Below are positions 1-5,648 of a stretch of 7,318 nucleotides of DNA, piece after piece. Both the position numbers and the translations under genes were made by a program. The notes below the pieces were generated by a model. The model was not told where the DNA came from. It did no database searches and saw only the letters and a program-made list of their open reading frames with translations. Position 1 is the first letter of the stretch; every line of letters begins with the position of its first letter. Origin of the DNA: an uncultured Collinsella sp. (GTDB lineage: Bacteria; Actinomycetota; Coriobacteriia; Coriobacteriales; Coriobacteriaceae); contig CABUWD010000099.1 in assembly GCA_902495155.1 (NCBI GenBank), forward strand, positions 1 through 7,318, given 5' to 3'.

Positions 1-44
1 CGTCGACGACATGCCGGGGGCGGACCGGGACGGGTTCAACGGCA

Positions 45-80
45 GGCCCCGCCGACCGATTGCAAGCGGTCGGCGGGGCC
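45..80. terminator. Strong GC-rich hairpin, probable terminator of a gene off the left edge
   Basis: Positions 45-58 pair perfectly with 67-80 (14 bp, mostly G-C) around an 8-nt loop. There is no clear T tract on either side: the plus strand continues ATTGTGGCTCTT. All three plus frames are open across 1-44, so a gene may end just left of the window, but no reading frame there can be recognised. A terminator for an unseen plus-strand gene is the simplest reading. Nothing else is supported in 81-186. Confidence 0.45.
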
Positions 81-189
81 ATTGTGGCTCTTGACAGCGG
101 ATTGGGTCATATGAGCGAATGGCACCGCAGGCGGATGCCGACAGCAAGACATCCCCCCCTCAATACACCCTCATGCCCATTTAAATAGC

Positions 190-223
190 AAGGGGCCCGT
201 ATCTGTTGGGATACGGGCCCCTT
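190..223 (-). terminator. pgi-type terminator, displaced copy
   Basis: Positions 190-203 pair perfectly with 210-223 (14 bp, loop TGTTGG). On the minus strand the stem is followed by TTGCTATTTAAA, on the plus strand by only TTTC, so it is better placed to stop minus-strand transcription. The stem is almost the same as the one after intact pgi (3691-3722). Here it follows a pgi remnant, so it now probably insulates the cassette from its left neighbour. Confidence 0.6.
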
Positions 224-248
224 TCGGCCATGACCTATCTCAGCAACA

Positions 249-281
249 AAGACTACTGCGGTGAGCGCGGTAGAACTCGAT
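249..281 (-). pseudogene. Remnant of the pgi C-terminal codons
   Basis: Read on the minus strand, 281-258 encodes IEFYRAHR, the same eight residues found just before the end of intact pgi (LIEFYRAHRK). The two copies differ at three third-codon positions, all synonymous (Tyr TAC/TAT, Ala GCT/GCG, His CAC/CAT). A single-base deletion in the final Lys codon of this copy removes the TAG stop, and reading runs on to SSLCC before a TGA. Synonymous-only differences suggest descent from a functional pgi allele of a diverged lineage that later decayed. It is too short to be expressed. Confidence 0.55.
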
Positions 282-373
282 CGCACCATCTTATCCGAGC
301 CGGGACACGCTTGCATAGCGTGGCGCGTGACGGTTGCAAAACCACCCCATTTGAAACAAAGGCAAAAAAGTAC

Positions 374-400
374 TTGCAAAGACGCGTTCCGACATATAAG
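374..400 (+). promoter_or_regulatory. Candidate promoter of the three-gene cassette
   Basis: TTGCAA (374-379) lies 15 nt before TATAAG (395-400). The -35 element is weak and the spacing is two short of the optimum. Shifting the -35 to ACTTGC gives 17 nt but a poorer hexamer. It is the best plus-strand promoter-like pair between copy A of the repeat and the first gene. If used, it would produce a leader of about 335-340 nt. Support is sequence appearance only. Confidence 0.35.
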
Positions 401-407
401 TTGAAAA

Positions 408-427
408 AAGACCGCCGTTGCGGTTTT
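408..427 (+). promoter_or_regulatory. Small hairpin with T tract in the leader, possible attenuator
   Basis: ACCGC (411-415) pairs with GCGGT (420-424) around CGTT. A G-U pair and two A-T pairs extend the stem into flanking A and T runs, giving 8 bp followed by TTTTAAG. It resembles a short intrinsic terminator and would lie within the first tens of nucleotides of a transcript from the promoter at 374-400. The stem is short, so read-through is likely. Confidence 0.3.
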
Positions 428-628
428 AAGTAGATCGAGCATATGAAGTTTGAGTTTTAGCGTGTAAGAGAAGGAAGATCGGCAAAGTACAACCCCAAAC
501 GCAATGACAACTTAATGAGGTAACTGCCACATGTGAGGCACCCAGGGCATTGCTGTCTCGATTTTGAGCACGATGCCTTCCGCCTTGCATGGGCCGTTCC
601 ATCCCACCCCTGCAGCAACTGCCTCACG

Positions 629-642
629 GGCTCATTGAAAAC
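629..642 (+). promoter_or_regulatory. boxA-like antitermination motif in the leader
   Basis: GGCTCATTGAAAAC agrees at 12 of 14 positions with the boxA of Gram-positive rRNA leaders (TGCTCTTTGAAAAC). That site is bound by the NusB-S10 complex and protects transcripts from Rho. It lies about 100 nt before the first start codon and directly before a C-rich tract. An 8-bp inverted repeat (GTGAGGCA at 533-540, TGCCTCAC at 620-627) could fold the preceding 80 nt and end just before the motif. Function is inferred from resemblance. Confidence 0.35.
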
Positions 643-645
643 CGC

Positions 646-735
646 ATAGCACCCCAACGTCAGCACATCACCCACGGCAAGCACATCACTCACGACAACC
701 AACACATCAACAAACAGCACGAACATCAACCGATT
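646..735 (+). promoter_or_regulatory. C-rich, G-poor leader tract (rut-like) with ACATCA repeats
   Basis: By hand count this 90-nt stretch has about 35 C and 10 G, unlike the rest of the window. ACATCA recurs at 665, 683, 704 and 723, a spacing of 18-21 nt. Such unstructured C-over-G RNA is typical of Rho loading sites, and it immediately follows the boxA-like motif. The alternative reading is that it encodes a His-rich N-terminal extension of the next protein, since the frame is open from 589. The good ribosome binding site at 736 argues against that. Confidence 0.35.
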
Positions 736-744
736 GGAGAAGCT

Positions 745-1635
745 ATGACAAACCACCACGCTGAAGACGGCGATAAGAAAAGCATTCTGGATGCCCGCAT
801 TGAGCGAGCATATGCAAACGAATATGACGCCGCCTTTGCCGCCGCGACCATCAAGAACTACGCGTCGCTACCGCTCGCGACGATCTTGGCCGACCACCCT
901 CAACTGCTGAAGCGCTGCACAAAGATCATGGGCGACCCCGACATTCGCAAGCTGACAGACCCCTATGCCCCAAAACGCGACAACGATTCGTACGTTCTTA
1001 CCGTAGGCTGCCTAGCCCATATGCTTACGGCGCTTGACACGAAACTCAAGCTCGAATGGGAACCCGACGAGCGTCATGAACTCGAAAGCAAGCGGAACAC
1101 CCTGCGCACCGCACTGTTCCTTCCGTTGGACGGCCTCAAGCGCTGCAACGTCGAGCTCAATACACAGGCGCGGCAAAAGCCCGGAACCACGGGGCAGAAA
1201 ACTCCAAGACCCCATGCGGCCATCGTCGACCGCAACCGATATAACCGCATGACCGCGCATTTTTCTGCCGAGGGAACAGCCATAAGGACGCTAATCGACC
1301 TGCTGTGCCTCCTGAGCATCAACGAGCTATTTGAGGGCTATCTCGCCCTTGTTCCCGCGACGGCACCCAAGTCGGTAGCAAAGATCATCGAGACCTGCAG
1401 ACGCCAGTTTGAGCGCCATCGCAATGGCAGCGAGATGAACGCCAGCATCGCGCAGTACTACGCGGCTCATTACAAAAATGACGGATGTGCCCCTGTCGAG
1501 CATCAGCTGCGGCTCGCCTACACCACGCCCGCCGCAACGCTCTATCGCTTTGGAGCCCTTGGCGCTTGCGAGCCGCACGAACAGGCAGTCTGCCCCACAA
1601 CCGAGCTCGATCTCAGGCTCGGACGAACCCTGTAG
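745..1635 (+). CDS. Unrecognised 296-aa cytoplasmic protein, first gene of the cassette
   Basis: I do not recognise this family. The start at 745 is chosen because GGAGA (736-740) lies at proper spacing before the ATG; an in-frame ATG at 589 would add 52 residues from His-rich leader DNA with no ribosome binding site. The 296-aa product starts MTNHHAEDGDKK, is charged and looks mostly helical. It has a hydrophobic patch near residues 182-205 (IRTLIDLLCLLSINELFEGY), more like a buried helix than a membrane span. There is no signal peptide. A basic, Pro-rich linker near residues 146-160 may separate two domains. I see no catalytic motif. It lies 63 nt upstream of the ClpP-like gene on the same strand with no strong terminator between them, so it is probably cotranscribed and may be a substrate, adaptor or regulator of the two enzymes downstream. 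Confidence 0.8.
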   Translation: MTNHHAEDGDKKSILDARIERAYANEYDAAFAAATIKNYASLPLATILADHPQLLKRCTKIMGDPDIRKLTDPYAPKRDNDSYVLTVGCLAHMLTALDTKLKLEWEPDERHELESKRNTLRTALFLPLDGLKRCNVELNTQARQKPGTTGQKTPRPHAAIVDRNRYNRMTAHFSAEGTAIRTLIDLLCLLSINELFEGYLALVPATAPKSVAKIIETCRRQFERHRNGSEMNASIAQYYAAHYKNDGCAPVEHQLRLAYTTPAATLYRFGALGACEPHEQAVCPTTELDLRLGRTL

Positions 1636-1698
1636 CCCGCCAGCCCCTCCGCGGGCAACAATCCTATTCCACAACACAACCAACAGAAAGGAGTCCTC

Positions 1699-2316
1699 AT
1701 GGACACCAATCATTCCCCCATCATCAGCCCCCTCACCATGCGTGAATCCGCCCGAGGTATCACGCTCACCAGCATTTACGATGAGATGCTCGCCCGTCGC
1801 GAGCTCTCCGTCATGGGAAACATCGAAACCCCGATGGCCCACGACCTATGCCAGCAGATCCGCCTGCTCGATGCCACCGACCCCAGCCGCCCCATCACCA
1901 TATTTGTCGCCAGCGCCGGCGGAAGCGTGCGATCGGGTCTTGCGATCTATGACGCCATGCGCCTCGCATCGTGCCCCATCCGCACCGTCTGCCTGGAATT
2001 CGCCGCGTCCATGGGCGCCGTGATTTTTATGGGCGGCGACGATCGCCGTATGGCGCCCCATGCAGAGCTCATGATTCACGACCCGCTGATCCCCCAGGGG
2101 GCAGGCGGCTCGGCACTTGCGCTGCAGGAAACCAGCCGGCGTCTCATGCAGACCCGCAAGACCCTCACGCAAATCCTCTCGGACCGCAGCGGCCTCACGC
2201 CCAAGCGCATCCAGCCCCTCACTGCAAAAGACACCTACCTTTCGGCCGAGCGCGCCGTCGAGCTCGGCTTTGCCCACGAAATCCTCTCGACCACCAAGGA
2301 GGTCGCCCATGTCTAA
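1699..2316 (+). CDS. ClpP-type serine peptidase (205 aa), cassette-encoded
   Basis: This is a ClpP/crotonase-fold serine peptidase. Full-length ClpP forms two stacked heptameric rings and degrades proteins fed in by an AAA+ unfoldase. The Ser-His-Asp triad is visible: Ser104 in FAASMGA, His127 in LMIHDPL and Asp178 in LTAKDTYLSAERAVELG. The GGSV loop (residues 74-77) is kept, although the usual SPGGS reads SAGGS here. The N-terminal ESARG segment aligns with the axial-loop region of housekeeping ClpP, so the protein is near full length (E. coli ClpP is 207 aa). AGGAG at 1689-1693 sits 5 nt before the ATG. The 3' end overlaps the next gene by 8 nt (ATGTCTAA), which suggests translational coupling to the ATPase. 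No Clp ATPase gene is nearby. An accessory ClpP paralogue is more likely than the housekeeping one, given the neighbours. Confidence 0.88.
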   Translation: MDTNHSPIISPLTMRESARGITLTSIYDEMLARRELSVMGNIETPMAHDLCQQIRLLDATDPSRPITIFVASAGGSVRSGLAIYDAMRLASCPIRTVCLEFAASMGAVIFMGGDDRRMAPHAELMIHDPLIPQGAGGSALALQETSRRLMQTRKTLTQILSDRSGLTPKRIQPLTAKDTYLSAERAVELGFAHEILSTTKEVAHV

Positions 2317-3613
2317 CCTCACCAGCCGCCTCGCCGCATCTGAGTCCGCATCGTCCACCATCCTCGCCAAGGATCGAACGCTTTCCTGCGACACCCGCCA
2401 AACGGGACTCAACAACAACGCACTTGTGATCGGCCCCTCGGGAGCCGGCAAGACCCGAAACGTCCTCAAGCCCAACCTGCTGCAAATGAACGCAAGCTAC
2501 ATCGTGCTCGACACCAAAGGCACGCTCTGTCGCGAAGTGGGACCCGTGCTGGCAGCCCACGGTTACCGCGTGCAATGTCTCAACTTCGCCGACCTCAACA
2601 CCGTCCCAGCCCTTGCGCCCGGCATCGAGCGCTGCGGTTACAACCCCCTGAGGCACATTCGCCGCAAGGCGGACGGCAGGCCCAACCAGCAGGACATCCT
2701 CTCGGTGGCAAAGGCCATCTGCCCCATCGAGGACAACAACCAGCCTTTTTGGGATCATGCGGCGGCAAACCTGCTGTCGTGTCTTATCGCCTACGTCACC
2801 GAACAGCTACCCGCCGACGAGCAGACGATCAGCTCGGTCATCAAGCTGATCGAGCACCTGCAGGACGGTGCCACGGGTCGATTGTTTGACGACCTGATCA
2901 CGACCGACCCCCAAAGCTATGCCCTCTCGCTATGGCGGCGCTACGCCATTACGCAAAATGCCGAGCGCATGCACGCGAGCATCGTCGGCATCCTTGCCGA
3001 AAAGGTCATGTGTCTGGGATTCGACGGTGCGGCACAGCTCTATCGTGAGTGCCATCAGGTGGACTTCGCTTCCATGGGACACACCCCCTGCGCCCTGTTT
3101 GTAACCGTGAGCGATATTGACCGCAATCTCGATCCGCTGACCGACCTCTTTATTTCGCAGGCGTTTATGGGCCTCATTCGTGAGGCCGATAGGCAGCCCG
3201 ACGGCAGCCTGCCCGTGCCCGTGCGCTTTATGCTCGATGACTTCGCAAATCTGCAGATCCCCCAGATCGACAACGTGCTCTCGATTATCCGAAGCCGCAA
3301 CATCTGGGCAACGCTGCTGCTGCAGTCGACCAACCAGCTCGATGCGCTCTATGGCGAGGCACGCGCACGCTCCATCATGGGCAACTGCGACACGCATCTG
3401 GTGCTGGCGTTCCAGGATCCCGAGAGTGCCCGGGTGTTTTCCGACCGCGCCGACGCGCTGCCCAGCACGCTCATGGCGACGCCGATCGATCGCTCGTGGC
3501 TCTTTGTACGCGGTCGCACTCCCGAACAGGTCGAGCGCTTTAGGCTCGAAGACCATCCGCTCTACGGGGAGCTGCCCGAGGCGCAGCGAGGCCATGCGGA
3601 GGCCGAGATCTAG
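2309..3613 (+). CDS. VirD4/TraG-like P-loop ATPase lacking membrane segments
   Basis: This 434-aa protein resembles the motor domain of type IV coupling proteins (VirD4/TraG), hexameric ATPases that pump DNA or protein into conjugation channels. Visible are Walker A GPSGAGKT (residues 42-49) with the following PNLLQ, VLDTKG (67-71, usually DPKG), YNPLRHI (111-117), FWDHAAANLL (147-156), Walker B FMLDDFAN (307-314, usually LDEFAN), the LLLQSTNQL stretch (336-344) and GNCDTHLVLAF (358-368). Typical coupling proteins are near 600 aa with two N-terminal membrane helices. Here the P loop begins at residue 42 and no hydrophobic span precedes it, so the protein should be soluble. The start at 2309 has AAGGAGG (2296-2302) at 6-nt spacing and overlaps the ClpP-like stop codon. 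A longer in-frame start at 2117 lies inside the peptidase gene and is not credible. No relaxase, VirB4 or other transfer gene is present. Confidence 0.85.
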   Translation: MSNLTSRLAASESASSTILAKDRTLSCDTRQTGLNNNALVIGPSGAGKTRNVLKPNLLQMNASYIVLDTKGTLCREVGPVLAAHGYRVQCLNFADLNTVPALAPGIERCGYNPLRHIRRKADGRPNQQDILSVAKAICPIEDNNQPFWDHAAANLLSCLIAYVTEQLPADEQTISSVIKLIEHLQDGATGRLFDDLITTDPQSYALSLWRRYAITQNAERMHASIVGILAEKVMCLGFDGAAQLYRECHQVDFASMGHTPCALFVTVSDIDRNLDPLTDLFISQAFMGLIREADRQPDGSLPVPVRFMLDDFANLQIPQIDNVLSIIRSRNIWATLLLQSTNQLDALYGEARARSIMGNCDTHLVLAFQDPESARVFSDRADALPSTLMATPIDRSWLFVRGRTPEQVERFRLEDHPLYGELPEAQRGHAEAEI

Positions 3614-3685
3614 GCGCAGGGTTCTCGCAGCGCGCGACGCCCCGGCGATGCTCCACAAAGGCCGTGCGCCCCGGGACCACGGCAA

Positions 3686-3784
3686 AGCAAAGGGGCCCGC
3701 ATCCGATAGGATACGGGCCCCTGACTATAAGGCGCGATGCGTTAACAGCAGCGACTACTTGCGATGCGCGCGATAGAACTCGAT
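3686..3784. repeat. Right direct repeat: pgi 3' end plus terminator (copy B)
   Basis: This is the partner of 187-281, in the same orientation. It includes AGCAA, the GGGGCCC hairpin, a 30-nt spacer and the last codons plus stop of intact pgi. The two copies bracket about 3.4 kb containing the three cassette genes. Copy B belongs to the working gene and copy A has decayed, so the cassette behaves like an insertion into the 3' end of pgi that rebuilt the gene end. Confidence 0.6.
3691..3722 (-). terminator. Terminator of pgi, shared with the convergent cassette
   Basis: Positions 3691-3704 pair with 3709-3722 (14-bp stem with one C-A mismatch, loop GATA). On the minus strand the stem is followed by TTTGCTTT, as needed to end pgi transcription 32 nt after its stop codon. 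The plus side, after the ATPase gene, has no T tract, but the stem may still stop the convergent transcript. The 77 nt between the ATPase stop and this hairpin show nothing else clear. Confidence 0.7.
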
Positions 3785-5449
3785 GAGCGCCTGGGTCGAA
3801 GCGTCCTGCTCGGCCTTGGCGGCATCGTCGTGGAAGGCAGGGGTGATCTGCTTGGCAAGCTGCTTGCCCAGCTCAACGCCCCACTGGTCGTAGGAGTCGA
3901 TGCCCCAGACCGTGCCCTCGACAAACGTGATGTGCTCGTACAGTGCGATGAGCTCGCCGAGTGCGAACGGGGTCAGCGTGTCGCCAAAGATCGAGGTCGT
4001 CGGACGGTTACCCTCAAAGCAGCGGGCCGGGACGATCTGCTCGGGCGTGCCCTCGGCACGAACCTCGTCGGCCGTCTTACCAAAGGCGAGCGCCTTGGTC
4101 TGGGCCAGGAAGTTGCCCAGGAACAGCTCGTGGACATCCTGGCCGCTGTCGGTCGCAGGGTTGGCAGTGTTGGCGAAAGCGATAAAGTCGGCCGGGACCA
4201 CCACAGTGCCCTGGTGCAGCAGCTGATAGAAGGCATGCTGGCCGTTGGTGCCGGGCTCGCCCCAGAAGATCTCACCGGTATCGGAGGTCACGGCGCTGCC
4301 GTCCCAGCGGACGTGCTTGCCGTTGGACTCCATGGTGAGCTGCTGCAGGTAGGCCGGGAAGCGGTGCAGATACTGGCAGTACGGAAGCACGGCGTGGCTC
4401 TTGGAACCGAAGAAGTTGACGTACCAGACATTGAGCAGGCCCATCAGCGCGACGGCGTTGTTCTCGAGCGGGGTGTTGCAGAAGTACTCGTCGATGGCGT
4501 GGAAGCCTTCGAGGAACTGCTGGAAGCGCTCGGGGCCGAGCACGACGATCAGCGACAGGCCCACGGCGGAGTCAACGGAATAGCGGCCGCCAACCCAGTT
4601 CCAGAAACCGAAGGCGTTGGCGGGGGCGATACCGAAGGCCTCGACCTTCTCGAGTGCGGTGGAAACGGCGACGAAGTGCTTTGCCACGGCCTCGGCGTTC
4701 TGCTCATCGGAGCCGTCGATGGCGCCCTGAGCCTTGAGCTGCTCGAGCATCCAGGTCTTGACCTCGCGAGCGTTGGTGAGGGTCTCGAGCGTGGTGAAGG
4801 TCTTGGAGACGATGATCACGAGCGTGGTCTCGGGGTCCAAACCCTTAAGCTTCTCGGCCTGGTCGTTGGGGTCGATGTTGGAGATGTAGCGGCAGTCGAT
4901 ACCGGCGTCAGCATAGGGACGCAGAGCCTCGTAAGCCATGACCGGGCCCAGATCGGAGCCGCCGATGCCGATGGACACCAGGTGCTCGATCTTCTTGCCG
5001 GTAACGCCCTTCCACTCACCGGAGCGCACGCGCTCGGCGAAGGCATACATGCGGTCGAGGACCTCGTGCACGTCGGCGACGACGTCCTGGCCGTCGACAA
5101 TGAGCTGGCCCTTCTCGCTTGCCGGGCGACGAAGCGCGGTGTGCAGGACGGCGCGGTCCTCGGTGGTGTTGATGTGCTCGCCGGAGAACATGGCGTCGCG
5201 GCGCTCCTCGAGCTTCACCTCGCGGGCAAGATCGCACAGCAGCTTGACGGTCTCATCGGTCACCAGGTTCTTGGACAGGTCGAAGTGCAGGTCACCGGCG
5301 TCAAAGCTCAGCTTGTTCACGCGCTCCGCATCGGCAGCGAACCATGCCTTAAGGTCGATACCCTCGGCCTCGAGCTTCTCCTGATGGGCCTCGAGCGCCT
5401 TCCAAGCGGCGGTCGACGTAGCGTCGATAGGTGCGGCAACAGTTGCCAT
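3755..5449 (-). CDS. pgi: Glucose-6-phosphate isomerase
   Basis: This 564-aa enzyme interconverts glucose 6-phosphate and fructose 6-phosphate in glycolysis and gluconeogenesis, in the cytoplasm. Family motifs run in order: SIGIGGSDLGP (about residues 159-169), SKTFTTLET (215-223, phosphate binding), NWVGGRYS (284-291, signature 1), MESNGK (373-378, catalytic Glu374), GTNGQHAFYQ (400-409, His405 for ring opening) and YDQWGVELGK (520-529, signature 2 with Lys529). Length fits the family. The start at 5449 is chosen because AGGAGG (5460-5455) lies 5 nt upstream; an in-frame ATG at 5476 would add nine residues and sits in a hairpin. The gene stands alone, with its own leader and a terminator at 3691-3722. 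It appears intact, but its last codons are duplicated at 258-281. Confidence 0.97.
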   Translation of the reverse strand: MATVAAPIDATSTAAWKALEAHQEKLEAEGIDLKAWFAADAERVNKLSFDAGDLHFDLSKNLVTDETVKLLCDLAREVKLEERRDAMFSGEHINTTEDRAVLHTALRRPASEKGQLIVDGQDVVADVHEVLDRMYAFAERVRSGEWKGVTGKKIEHLVSIGIGGSDLGPVMAYEALRPYADAGIDCRYISNIDPNDQAEKLKGLDPETTLVIIVSKTFTTLETLTNAREVKTWMLEQLKAQGAIDGSDEQNAEAVAKHFVAVSTALEKVEAFGIAPANAFGFWNWVGGRYSVDSAVGLSLIVVLGPERFQQFLEGFHAIDEYFCNTPLENNAVALMGLLNVWYVNFFGSKSHAVLPYCQYLHRFPAYLQQLTMESNGKHVRWDGSAVTSDTGEIFWGEPGTNGQHAFYQLLHQGTVVVPADFIAFANTANPATDSGQDVHELFLGNFLAQTKALAFGKTADEVRAEGTPEQIVPARCFEGNRPTTSIFGDTLTPFALGELIALYEHITFVEGTVWGIDSYDQWGVELGKQLAKQITPAFHDDAAKAEQDASTQALIEFYRAHRK

Positions 5450-5467
5450 AAAGTCCTCCTCAACATA

Positions 5468-5491
5468 CGGGCGCATACCTCCATGCGCCCG
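5468..5491 (-). promoter_or_regulatory. Hairpin in the pgi 5' leader displaying a GGAGGT loop
   Basis: Positions 5468-5476 pair perfectly with 5483-5491 (9 bp). In the mRNA the 6-nt loop reads GGAGGT and is followed directly by an ATG inside the stem. The real ribosome binding site (5460-5455) begins 7 nt after the stem. The loop looks like a second Shine-Dalgarno sequence with no spacing to its ATG, so it cannot start translation normally. It could hold ribosomes near the start, stabilise the mRNA 5' end, or mean nothing. Confidence 0.4.
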
Positions 5492-5508
5492 GATAATCAG
5501 ATGACCCT

Positions 5509-5537
5509 ATTCTAGCGCAGGTCAAGACCGTAATCAG
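5509..5537 (-). promoter_or_regulatory. Candidate pgi promoter
   Basis: On the minus strand TAGAAT (5514-5509) makes a good -10 box, with CTGATT (5537-5532) as a weak -35 at 17-nt spacing. Transcription would start near 5502, giving a leader of about 50 nt that contains the hairpin at 5468-5491 and the AGGAGG site. A TTGACC at 5525-5520 has no -10 box at a suitable distance. Confidence 0.35.
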
Positions 5538-5577
5538 CGAGCGTTGCCAATCCGCCCCTAAACGGCGACCGACCAAA

Positions 5578-5637
5578 AAGGGACAGGTTAATTTTGGCAG
5601 GTCAAACGCTTTACCTACCAAAATTAACCTGTCCCTT
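5578..5637. repeat. Long palindromic repeat (REP-like), possible terminator
   Basis: A 25-nt arm (5578-5602) pairs with 5613-5637 with a single mismatch (5598 against 5617). The 10-nt loop CAAACGCTTT can itself add three A-T pairs. The arm starts AAGGGACAGG and is A/T-rich inside, unlike the surrounding DNA. It begins 12 nt after the stop of the dehydrogenase-like gene and could end that transcript, since the minus-strand stem is followed by TTTTTGG. The first 17 nt of the left arm region (5573-5589) recur exactly at 6307-6323, so this is a repeated element and not a one-off terminator. Confidence 0.65.
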
Positions 5638-5648
5638 CCTGGCAGATA

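Larger units (their letters stand above)
187..281. repeat. Left direct repeat: pgi 3' end plus terminator (copy A)
   Basis: This 95-nt segment matches 3686-3784 in the same orientation. It contains, in the same order and at nearly the same spacing (28 versus 30 nt between hairpin and gene end), the GGGGCCC-stem hairpin and the last codons of pgi. The stretch 251-279 matches 3753-3782 with three mismatches and one gap. Similarity stops abruptly at the right end, just inside pgi, and at the left end a few bases beyond the hairpin. Such flanking repeats are what site-specific or homologous integration at the pgi 3' end would leave. No integrase gene is visible in the window. Confidence 0.6.

Noticed and set aside
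91..110. TTGACA at 91-96 as a promoter
   Set aside because: No -10 box lies 16-18 nt downstream; the nearest TATGAG is at 13 nt, and no gene follows.
206..433. Plus-strand 75-codon frame
   Set aside because: It starts inside a terminator stem and crosses the candidate promoter at 374-400 and the small hairpin. It has no ribosome binding site or motif.
107..442. Minus-strand 111-codon frame across the left intergenic region
   Set aside because: It runs through the 190-223 terminator hairpin and reads the pgi remnant in a different frame, so it is not a real gene.
665..728. ACATCA repeats as a CRISPR array or iterons
   Set aside because: The units are only 6-9 nt with irregular spacing and no conserved long repeat. 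They lie in a C/A-rich leader and there is no replication or cas gene.
1635..1656. 6-bp inverted repeat GCCCGC/GCGGGC between the first two cassette genes
   Set aside because: The stem is short, the loop is 10 nt and there is no T tract, so it is not a convincing terminator or regulatory site.
1846..2758. Minus-strand open frames under the ClpP-like and ATPase genes
   Set aside because: They are complements of strongly supported plus-strand genes with no recognisable motifs.
3764..5515. 583-codon plus-strand open frame antisense to pgi
   Set aside because: It mirrors pgi almost end to end, has Val/Gly/Leu-rich composition typical of the complement of a GC-rich gene, and has no family motif. 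The pgi frame carries all catalytic motifs.
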